The notes beneath the pieces are model-generated. The model worked only from the letters and a program-made list of their open reading frames with translations, searched no databases and was not told the DNA's origin. A stretch of 64,000 nt of DNA, from assembly GCF_000143415.4 (NCBI RefSeq), contig NW_003314261.1, positions 744,001-808,000 on the forward strand, given 5' to 3'. Numbering within the stretch: the stretch's first letter is position 1; each line of letters begins with the position of its first letter. Positions 41,001 to 50,439 of the stretch are shown piece after piece. The position numbers and the translations under genes are program-made. This DNA comes from Selaginella moellendorffii (lineage: Eukaryota > Streptophyta > Lycopodiopsida > Selaginellales > Selaginellaceae).

Positions 41001-41568
41001 ACATCATTTCTTCAAACGCCGGCTCAGAGGATTTCGTGAGTTGCCTTCAACCTCAAGGAGGTAAATTATGTTTATTAAAATTTCAATATATATTTCATTC
41101 TATTTTATAGATCACAGTCACTTGGAGTTTCTAGAATTGGAGGCTTTGGAAGTCTCCCTGACTATGCAGAAGCCATGGCTCAAGATATGTAAAGTGAATC
41201 TTCCCCACAATACCAATATAGGAGGAAGTATAAAAGAAATCATTATGTTGATGATATGGCAGAAGAAAGTTAATTGCATCCTTACTTGTTATATGTTAGA
41301 TGTCAGTGAAAGTGTCAGATGTCAGTAAAATTGTCAGATGTCAGTGTCAGTGTCAGATACCTTAATTATAGATTATCATTCTCACCTGTCACCATCACTT
41401 TGTAGCATTTGTGTGTTGCCATCTCCTCCTTCAACATTTTGTAAACAATTGTATGTGATATGATAGCACCTTCTAGAACAAGGTATGTTACCTACAACTA
41501 ATATCATTTTATTATATTTTTTCTTTTAATAGTGATAATACTATAGTATAGTAAAGTAATTCTAGATC

Positions 41569-42214
41569 TTACATTCCACTATAGGGTGGCCTAAAAACCC
41601 CATATTTTGCACTAGCCAATGCAGTGCTTCCCAAGGGGATGTTGTTCCTCACCATGAAGCGATAGTGGGTATGTGTCTGTAATTCATTCTTGAATCTATT
41701 GTACATCCACACGTGCACATTTTCCAAACCTGCTGTTGAGCAATTCTTACAGTGCTCAAGAAAAGTTTGTAAACCCATAGAGCTATTTGTCTTGTCCAAG
41801 AAAACAATTCTTACAGTGCTCAAGAAAAGTTTGTAAACCCATAGAGCCATTTGTCTTGTCCAAGAAAAAGTAGCATATTGGACACCGAATGTAATAGCAT
41901 TTTGTGCTTTCAAGTAGTCTTGCCATGTCAGGAGCAAGATCTTGCAAAAACATGTGGCATTGCTCTTGAAGCGCTAAAGGCAATCCCTCTCTAGTAGCAA
42001 GATCCGGAATTTCACATATAGGGAGCTCTAATTTAGCTTCATTAGAGCCCTTAGCAGAAAAAGGATTGTTATGTGGAGGTGAAGGTGGAATGTTGGTAGA
42101 ACTTGGGGATGGAGGTGGAGATTGATATGAAATGCTGGGGGGCCAAATACGATTAGCAATAGGTCTCCTTTGAGCCATTTCAATATAAACTTCTAAGGAG
42201 CTCAAGGAGAACAA
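41569..42214 (-). pseudogene. CPIC zinc-finger protein of the transposon, right, frameshifted
   Basis: Starts at 42214 or, more likely, at the internal ATG of MAQRRPIANRIW. A proline/serine-rich stretch follows, then LESTKCYYIRCPICYFFLDK and LQTFLEHCKNC, a C2HC-like finger. A 64-bp direct duplication (41741-41804 and 41805-41868) falls inside the finger's C-terminal part. Because 64 is not a multiple of three, it shifts the frame. The original continuation (LENVHVWMYNRFKNELQTHT) is in the other frame down to 41569. Confidence 0.6.
41741..41868. repeat. 64-bp tandem duplication
   Basis: The block CAATTCTTACAGTGCTCAAG...TTGTCCAAGAAAA occurs twice head to tail with one base different (GCTATTTG against GCCATTTG). 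Confidence 0.93.
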
Positions 42215-43390
42215 AAAACCTACAATGATTATAACTTTTCTAGATAGTTTATATACTAAGTTTTAGTCTTGGGAATGAGGTTTATTTATTATGACACTGA
42301 CAATACTCAAATTCTTGGGAATGAGGTTTATTTATTATGACATTGACAATACTCAGATTCTTTAAATGTCAGTCTTGGAAATGGGGCTTCATAATCATAG
42401 CTTTCTTGTAAACATAAGAGCTTCTAGAATTTTAGATTATCATGTATACACATGCTCTATCATTATGATGAATCCTACTTTGCTACACATATATTCTTTT
42501 CTACACATGCCAAATGTCTAGGGAAATAAATTGCAAGGAAATATAGACTACATTATAGTGGTAGAGCACGTTGGCATGCTACCATTCTCTCATGTGAGAT
42601 TGCCTTTTAGTCTTGGAAATGTAGATAAAGTTGATTCTTTGATGTGATATTACTTTTGAGTCTTTCGAAAGATTTTGATTTCTTTTATCATTATTTACAA
42701 ACAATTCCCAAAAACTTTTAATGAGGATTCACTGCAAAATATACCTTGGTCTTATCATATGAGAGGATTGCGATATAGGCAAGCAATAGAGTTTTTAATA
42801 TGAATTAATATGTAAATTACAAATGTCATGGAAAGTTTTATGGAGTAGATTTTTTGGTGTTTTCCGCCGTGCTGTTCATTTCTTCATTTCTCTTGCTCTG
42901 GACTGTTGTTTCAGAAGTAACAGGAGCATTTTTATCAATCGTGATAGTGGTCTCCACATTCCCAAATGGGTAATAAGGACCGGGAGTGTAATATGGAGAT
43001 TGTGGTAGTGAAACAAAATTAACATTCTCACATTCTTTTGCACTACAACTCTTACTCACAGATCTTGTATTTTCCTTGCTTCCCATCTTCTCAAGAACCC
43101 TAAAAAATCTTTTGAATGAAGGAATAGTATCTACAGCTGTAAAAGTATTCAAAATATTAAGTAGTCAAATCAAATATGACAGCTGTAACAGTTGTCATAA
43201 TAAAATAATATAGTTTTATAAAAGATAGGACTTTGTCTTTTTTAAACAATTCAATCTTATAGAAACTTTTAACTTAGATATTTACGTATTTTAATATTTT
43301 AAAGTTTGCTAGAACCTTCATTTATTCAATTTAGATCTCCTTAGTAATATTTCTTATTGACTATGTTGACTTGAGTTGACTTGTGTTGAA
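42215..43390. other. Right interior of the transposon, mostly AT-rich
   Basis: Contains a 104-codon minus-strand ORF (42838-43152; FKRFFRVLEKMGSKENTRSV) of unknown nature and a short near-duplicate (CTTGGGAATGAGGTTTATTT near 42269 and 42315). No recognised domain. Confidence 0.4.
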
Positions 43391-43432
43391 TTGAGCTCAA
43401 CTCATGAGCTCAACTCAACTTTGGACCATCCC
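43391..43432. repeat. Right terminal inverted repeat
   Basis: Ends GAGCTCAACTCAACTTTGGACCATCCC. The reverse complement opens GGGATGGTCCAAAGTTGAG, comparable to the left tip. Confidence 0.65.
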
Positions 43433-43441
43433 CGTCTGGGA
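43433..43441. repeat. Target-site duplication, right
   Basis: CGTCTGGGA, identical to 30295-30303. Confidence 0.9.
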
Positions 43442-44206
43442 TGGTATAGCCCCTGAGTTTAATCGGGCCTCCTTGGACGATATTGGGAAGAGCTAGCTGA
43501 GCCAGGAGTCTCAGTGTTTCCTTGGCTATGGCCTCGATGTATGGAAGCTTTGCAATGTCCGACTCGTCCACAAGCTTTTCTTTGCATCGATTTGGCTCTG
43601 AGCCGAGAACTCGGCGATTCCTGAGAAGATCAGCCATAGCCCATTCCAGCGAGAGAGCCGAGGTAGCTAGAGCTCCCAGCAACAGATCCTGTGAGATTCC
43701 ATTTTTCCATGTTGAGCTAAAACTTAACGAGCAAGAGACTATGATGATGTCTCAGAGATTTTCTCTGGAAATGAGCAAGTCTATGAATGCCATGGGCTCC
43801 TCGCTGGTGAAAACCAGAGGTTCTCATGCCGATCTTGCAAGATTGAAAAGAGGTGCCTGTTTACCCTGTCCATGATCTTATTGCTTCTCCAAACCTTGGA
43901 TGTCCAGCCAGCGAATTTGTTGATAAGTTTCCTGTAGAATTTCACTTCTGGAGTGTAATGGCTGAAAGCTATACCACTGTAGTGGTCTCCAAAGTAATTT
44001 CCAGAGACGAGAGGAGCAACACCGTCTTGCTCGATCCCTCTTTGACGAATGTGGGAGTCTATTCTACTCGCATGAACATGACTATGATAACTTACATGCT
44101 GGCTGATGTCGACAAGTTTGTGCAAGCAATAGTGGACATTTTGAGGCTGGCTAGGGTTTTCAACATGAGAGATTACATCCCGGGGAAACTCTGGTCAATG
44201 GAGGAG
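43433..44206 (-). repeat. Inverted cassette, right part, with P450 5' relic
   Basis: Reverse complement of about 2716 down to 1953, continuing the cassette broken at 30303. Carries SALSLEWAMADLL, RVNRHLFSILQDRHENL and GIAFSHYTPEVKFYRKLI on the minus strand. The last ~60 bases repeat the first ~60 of the left part (27917-27980). It is more diverged than the left part near 44000-44200 and keeps ~10 bases (AGCAACACCG) missing from the other copies. Confidence 0.85.
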
Positions 44207-44579
44207 AATCATGGTATGCATGGAGAAACCATGGAATAAAGACGGAAGACACCACTAGCTGTAAATGATTATTAGGATCTGTCCCCACAAAATAAAGAAG
44301 GTTGTCTTCAAGGTGATATTAAGAATGTAAATGCCGAAATAGCAAGTCATCAGCAAATGATGCAAAATTCTTAAACCCATCTCAAAATCTTCGAATCCAT
44401 GGCTCAATCTTTTGAGCATCGCGAACTTCATCAAGAGAAGGTAGATTTTGCTTTTGTGGATACTGAACGTCAAGTATAACAACTACCGATGGCACAAAAT
44501 CCTCGTCTAAAAAATCCACAAATGCTGGAACAACAAATTTGTTAAAAACATGAGAAGAGATTGAAGAAGGAAGAGGAGT
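44207..44579. other. Junction sequence, no gene recognised
   Basis: Between the inverted cassette and the gypsy remnant. Plus-strand pieces such as ESMAQSFEHRELHQEKV are reminiscent of coding DNA but are interrupted. Confidence 0.35.
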
Positions 44580-47240
44580 TCAAGAAAATGCATTAGCATT
44601 AGCTATAGAACTCCTTGGGTGATGAACAACATCAAAATTATATATCTGAAGCTTCAAATCCCACCAAGTAGTATGACCAACTAGGTTCTTCCGCTTCAAT
44701 AATGAAATAACAGCAGCATGATCACCTTTTAGTAACATCTGAGAATTATGTAGATATGCATGAAGTTTTTCAAAACCCCAAATTGCTGCTAAACACTTTT
44801 TCTCTATCGTGGAATAGTTCACCTTCACTAGTTGTAATGTGCAATTTATATACACAATGGGATAGCGTTGACAAGGCACACTTGGGCTCTCTTGCATCAA
44901 CACTCCTTTAAAACTAATCAAGAATCCATGCATAAAATGAAAGGTAGAGTGTAGTTAGGATATGCCAAAATTGGAGGAGTTGTCATTAGCTCTTTGAGAT
45001 CTATGAACTCACAATTCAGAGACCAAATGAAAAATGACGTTGATAACTTCAGCAATGTTCACAATGATGTAGTGTGATCAGAAAGATGATCCACAAAACG
45101 ACTGAGATATTACTCCTTGCCCAAGAAGTATTGCACATTATTCACACACTTCAGAGTAGGGAACTTTATAATAGCTATAAGTTTGTTAATCAACTTGCAA
45201 ACCCTTATGAGAAATATAATACCCAAGAAAAATTGTGTCCTTGGACCCAAACACACACTTCGACCACTTCAGCTATAAACTAACGTTCCTTAGTCAATCT
45301 AACACTTTATAAACATTATGGATATGTTCCTCCCACGGCCCTTTTGAGTGGATCAAGATATCATCAATAAAGTTAGTAGTCGCCTCCAGCATATCGCAAA
45401 AAACTTTGTCCATCATTCGCTGGAAAGTTGCTAAAGCATTGTTCAAACCAAATGGCATTACCAAGAACTCATACAACCAAACAGTATACAAAAAACAGTT
45501 TTAAAAATATCTAATTTGGCCATTAGTACTTGCCAGTACCTAGAAGCAAGATCTAGCTTGGTGAACCAATGACTTCTTCCTAGATGATTCAAGAGATTAG
45601 TAGTGTGAGGAAGAAGGTACACATCCAGGATTATCACTTTGTTTAACGGACAATAGTCGATACAAAAACAATCACTCCCATCAGGTTTTGTCACAAGATG
45701 AGATTCACATGCCCAAGGACTCTATGACTTTCGAATAACACCATTTTCCAACATCTCTTTGACGTTTATACATAAAATTTTGATCTCTTTATGTGATCGA
45801 CAATGAATAGAAACCTTGATTAGATGAGCATCCTCAGTTGGAATCAAATGACGTGTGGCAATCTTGGTCCTAGTGATAGGTCAAATTCAAAGAGATCAAC
45901 ATACTCCTTCATGAGCTGGTCCACCACTGCAACATGAAGACTATTGGATGCATTAAAAAAGGGAAGAGTGGAATAAGACGAAAACATAGAAGGAAGTAGT
46001 GGGGAAACAAAAGTAATAGAAATAGAGTGAGAAGTAGAGGGATGAAGAAGTACGAAAGTGAGAGGAACGGATGAAATATAAAGAAGTATGATACAAGAAG
46101 GAGAAGCCTCAAAGTCATACTTGGCATGATTGCGTTGCAACCAATCTATACCAAAGATGAGGTCAAAAGCTTGACTTGGCGATTGCAACCCAAGCTTGAG
46201 ATCGCCCACACGCACAACTAGGTCCGCCTCATATATATATGACCGTTGCCATAAAGAATGAAAATTGGCTCCACCGCACGATGCAAGTGTAAATGGCATT
46301 GTGTGGCAATAGGTCAAGCAATAGAAGGTAAACTTGAACCTGTATCAACCAACATGGAGAGAATAATAGAAGACCTCTTGTTATAAAAACGAGCTTGGAA
46401 AGTAAACATTTAATGAACTAGTGCCAAGTAAACCCCTTAATTCCCGAAAGAAAGATGGAAGGGTCACTGACTTATTCACACAAGGTCCCTCCATTACTCA
46501 CGTGACTCCTCGTTTCTTAGATGCATTTCAGTGTCCAGATCTTGCACTATAGCAACACCAATAAGACATTGTTGATGCCAAGGTCTCCACCTAGGAAATG
46601 GAGGCTACCAATCTAGAAAACACCGACAATGCTAATAAGTGTGACCAATTTCATCACACGCTCAACAACAAACATCACGGCCATGACCACATCCTTGCCC
46701 TTGTCCTTGGACTCGAGTAGCAACAACATCAACCTCCATTGGAACAAAACCATCGCCCACAAGAAGTGGAGCTGAAGGATGTATAATGAAAAGTGGAAGA
46801 AGCAATGTCTCATAATGTTGTGCCAAGCAAAGAATATCATCAAAGGTGGCTGAAGCAAGTGTATGCATAAGTCTAATAAAATCTTGATGAAGTGTTAGCC
46901 ACACCCTTGGAGACACGTTGAAAACTCATGCAAATGTTGAGCATCATCCTAAGAATGATGTGTGGCAATCACTGTAAAGTAATCAAACCAATGGTACACA
47001 TCATCCCTAGGATTCCCACGAAAGAATTCTAGTTAAACGCAAGAATTGGAACCAAGAGCACGAGGAGCTATACCACGTGCCGTGAATGCTGCCATCAACT
47101 GAGTTTAGTTGTTCAATTGCAATTACATAGCATCAAGCAATTGCACTAACTACTGCTCTAGAGTCAAAGGACGAGAAGACTATTACTTTGCCATGAAGAT
47201 GAATAGAAAGGAAAGAGCAAAAGAAGAAAAATGAAAAAAA
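44580..47240 (-). mobile_element. Ty3/gypsy retrotransposon remnant 1
   Basis: Minus strand, right to left: gag-like region with a CCHC zinc-knuckle relic (near 46640-46680, interrupted by stops); protease/linker region (FDLIFGIDWLQRNHAKYDF); reverse transcriptase (TKLDLASRYWQV; MPFGLNNALATFQRMMD; FIDDILIHSKG); RNase H (NYSTIEKKCLAAIWGFEKLH). Many stops and shifts. No integrase before the P450 sequence and no LTR identified. A decayed, truncated copy. Confidence 0.85.
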
Positions 47241-47703
47241 GCTAGAACGAAAGGGAGATCTAGACAATGCAAAAGTTAGATCTAAATCAATGGAAAGAAC
47301 TAGATCTAGACGATATGAAAGTTATATTTAAACCAAAATCCTAAATCTAAGCATTCTTTAAGGACAATCAAAGGTGCTCCTCATCTCCACTAATGTGAGC
47401 GCATGGAATATAAAAAGGGAATACACAAAATGTGCATATCAATTAACCCAAAAACCTTAGTTTATATATAAAAACGAATGGTCCGAATTAAAACCAATCC
47501 AACAGTTACTAAAATCCCACTACATTAATATTAGTATATGGCATTATAACTATACATTTGTACTTCATATCTAGAAGAATGGACAATGTCATTCACTTTC
47601 TTGTCTTCAAAAATCTTCTTTCTGTCAATAATCTATCTAGAAGAATGTACAAACAAAGACCCCCTTTCAAAATCTCCAACTTAAATGGTCATGCTATCCT
47701 GCT
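47241..47703. other. AT-rich spacer
   Basis: No gene seen. Possibly the 5' flank of gypsy remnant 1. Confidence 0.35.
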
Positions 47704-50012
47704 TCACTGGGGTGCCAGTAGCCCATCCAGCTCTCTTCTCTGTGGGAGAACCTTGTCTTTGTCGGCCTCCTTGGCTTTCTTCCTTTCCATCTCCACTAGC
47801 TTGCTGTTCTCTTCCAATGCACGCTTGAACATCATGATGAAATTAAAAATGATCGACACCACTGCGCACCAAAACCAAGAGATGTCGAGCATTGTAAAAT
47901 CAAGTGCATACAGACCAAATGGTTAAGTACCTTGCTGAAATGGACAGCGAGTGGGATCCTCATTGAAGTAGTGCGCCAAGGAATCGGCATTGCAGCCCTG
48001 CAAAGTGACAATGCTTTCAACAAGCCATACATAGAAACTTAACATCTCTCACCACTTCAGAGTACAAAGACGCCAGTGTTCTCACCTCCGCCTCCGCCAT
48101 ATCAAGGAAACTCTTCAAGCTCTGTGCGTGCATAGAAAACATTAGGAAAATGCACGCAAAGCAGGCAAACATCACCTTTCGAAACCCATCAGAGATGGCT
48201 CCATCGTTTTCAGACGCTGTCAATTCCTGCTCAACCTTTTCCAGGCCTTTGCTTACGACTTGCATTTCTTCTGCAAGAGCCTTCAATTGAATCTGTAACA
48301 CAGATCAGAAAACCAAGACACAAATACTAGAGTACGAAATATAAGAACCTTGGTGGCTGCCTTAAGGTGAAGCAATTCCTTGTCGAAATCAAGTATTTCG
48401 GGCACTTTCTCGGATGCAATCTGCCACTAGTGTCACGAGCCAAAACAGTTGCACCTTACTTTACACATAATGTAATAACGTAGTTCTAGAATTATGAGCT
48501 CGAGTTTCTTTCAGCTTAAGTAGACTATCGAGTCTGAATCCAATCGCCACCCCTGGAACAACAGCCACACTTGCTACTTAGCTCAAGCTCCCTGGCACTC
48601 TTCTTACCTCTAGCAGTTCCTTGGTTTAACGCATTTCCCAGGGACAGAACCGTTTGCATCACTCTTTCAAGCTTAGGAGACTCTGCAACTTACAAGAAGA
48701 GTCGAAATTACCTCTGTTGAAGCTTCATTGACTACTACCAGATTTTCTCGTAAATCTGACACCTGATACCAACGTTTGAAAGGGTAGACAAAATAATTTT
48801 GACCAAACCTGCGAGGTGAACTGAAGTTTAAAAGAAATTTGGACTCTACCTTAGGAACTTTCATCATCTCCAGGAAACACTGCAAAAACAAACATATTGT
48901 CTAGTAAATGATACTGTTTCAGACAAAGTGGGACAAACCTGCTCACATTTGCCCAGGCATTCTTTATCGCCTGTGTAGTTCTGCAAAACCACCAGCGTAA
49001 GTTAGATGGCAAGATCATATCTGGAAATAAAACCTTGAGCGTTTCCATCTCCTCCTTTGTTGGACAAAACTTGATCAGATTATCAACCTGATCTACATCC
49101 AGTACTGTCCCATAGTATTGCTTTCTGAGTGCTCAAGTAAAAACCACATTGCATAATGTAGATAGCCACTTACAACAACTTCTGGCAGTGGCATCTTCAC
49201 TTTTGTCAGCATTATCTCACAATTGTACGCTCGTCTATGTTCAATCTGAATAAAACAAAAGTGAGGCCTCGGCTTCTATTACAAAAGGCAGCTCACCAGG
49301 AGCACTTTTTCCTGCTTGGGAACTAGAGATGCACGACAACCACCCGCTCTGTCACCACCCGCAGCAGCATTCAGAACAGCGGCCGAGAAGAGGCTCCCTA
49401 GCTCATTCATGTCAAATTCAAAAAATTGTGAGCACATGTAACAAAAGAAAAAGACCACAAGACACACCTTGACTGCTCTTCCTGCTTCTGACTGTCCGCC
49501 CATAGACTGCCCTGCATAGCCCATGTAACCTTTACCCAGTGGTATGGCTTCAGAGAGGTCTTCTTCGGTGTAGCAGATGCCAGACCCAAAGCACCAGCAA
49601 CCTGTCCTCGGCTTCGACCACCAGGAGGCGAAGGTGTCAAAGGACTACTACCTCGTCCTCTCCCCAATGCAGGTGGCGGAGGAGGTGGTACACCAGGCAA
49701 TGGTGACTTCACACTGAGAGGAGGCGGCAGTGGCAGTGGAGAAGATCTTACTGCTGATCCGGGAGGAGGTGGCGGAGGTGGAGGCTGTCCTTTCAAAGGT
49801 GGAGGTGGAGGCGGAGGAGTGCCTTGCATTCCCAGTGGAGGCAGCGGCGGCAGCAGTGATGAGCTAGAGGCCTTGCAGCTTGTGGAAGAGGAGGTGGTGG
49901 CGGTGGAGGTGGCACAACAGTATTGCCATGTGGTGGTGGAGGAGGTAGTGGTGGTGGTGCAGCTAAAGTTCCTTGAGGTAACATGAAACTTTCCAACCCT
50001 AGACCAACCTCC
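47704..50012 (-). pseudogene. Class II formin fragment (FH1-FH2), introns kept
   Basis: Formins nucleate and elongate actin filaments; FH2 is the actin-binding dimer ring and FH1 binds profilin. Minus strand: poly-proline FH1 (about 49980-49640, with a frame change within it), FH2 start KKTSLKPYHWVKVT, then RRAYNCEIMLTKVKMPLPEV, CLGKCEQ, SLGNALNQGTARG, IGFRLDSLLKLKETRA, IASEKVPEILDFDKELLHL, LEKVEQELTASENDGAIS, and the end MMFKRALEENSKLVEMERKK with a stop at 47704. Introns lie at formin-like places. Defects: FH1 frameshift, a missing AG before EFDMNELGSLFSA (near 49420), and a short frame-changing loss after KVPKVESK (near 48830). The N-terminal PTEN-like part is missing. Confidence 0.75.
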
Positions 50013-50439
50013 CAACCCTTAACTTTAAATCCCAAGATTATTCTTAGAATATTCTTATGGTTTTCCCCTCCTTCATGAGCCACATACAACAGCCTCAAGA
50101 AGCTAAACAAGCTTCACATGTAGGGAGTCTAAAGCAATATGGCCATGGAGAAGAGATGTGTAAATGGCAACACTAACATCACAACAAATGCCACAAAAGA
50201 AAGAAAGCAATATAGCTTTTTCACATGACAATGTGGTTATGGAAACCAGAGAATGAGAATAGAACAAATGGCTCAAATTATATAGTAATACAGATATAGA
50301 ACTCAATTATCCCCTTTCTCATGAATGTCATCCAAGTCATAACCAAAATTCAAAAACACTCTCTTCATGTCATCCTCAATTTCCTATATAACTTCATCCA
50401 TGGAATAATCATTCTATTAAACTAACAACTCTTTAGTTG
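50013..50439. other. Spacer between formin relic and gypsy remnant 2
   Basis: No recognisable gene. The right part may be the retroelement's 3' untranslated end. Confidence 0.35.

Larger units (their letters stand above)
36584..41192 (+). pseudogene. Transposon-borne Pro-rich/ParB-like/DNA methyltransferase-like gene
   Basis: Exons: 36584-36854 joined, across a solo LTR, to 38013-38628, then 38690-38891, 38947-39160, 39216-39579, 39627-40009, 40063-40154, 40202-40648, 40702-41060 and 41111-41192. All introns are GT-AG and 47-61 bases. The sum is 3,030 bases, in frame to TAA. Domains: proline-rich start; ParB/sulfiredoxin-like core IDGNHRYGAW (38470-38499); acidic, glutamine-rich linker; FILFDFPNG (about 40369-40395) where a DPPY-type catalytic motif is expected; then RTPLAMQVLLELY and DCIAGSGSMVEAA (40927-40965), the SAM-binding FxGxG-like motif, followed by GRSVFAIE. 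This order is that of N4-cytosine/N6-adenine methyltransferases with the catalytic motif first. In-frame TAGs at 39115-39117 and 40134-40136. The 5' end is lost in the gap. Confidence 0.78.
30304..43432. mobile_element. 13.1 kb Mutator-like DNA transposon with ParB-methyltransferase gene
   Basis: Inserted in a P450 pseudogene with a perfect 9-bp duplication. The ends start GGG and are imperfect inverted repeats (GGACCAT near the left tip against ATGGTCC near the right, then repeated GAGCTCA motifs). Contents: small zinc-finger ORF (+), MULE-type transposase (-), repeat block and assembly gap, ParB-methyltransferase gene (+) split by a solo LTR, second zinc-finger ORF (-), 104-codon ORF (-). 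The transposase and methyltransferase carry stops, so this copy is dead. True length is uncertain because of the 100-N gap. Confidence 0.85.

Noticed and set aside
38084-41192. Bacterial or phage contamination as the source of the ParB-methyltransferase sequence
   Set aside because: The gene has eight plant-like short introns with GT-AG borders, lies inside a transposon with a target duplication in plant DNA, and is cut by a plant LTR.
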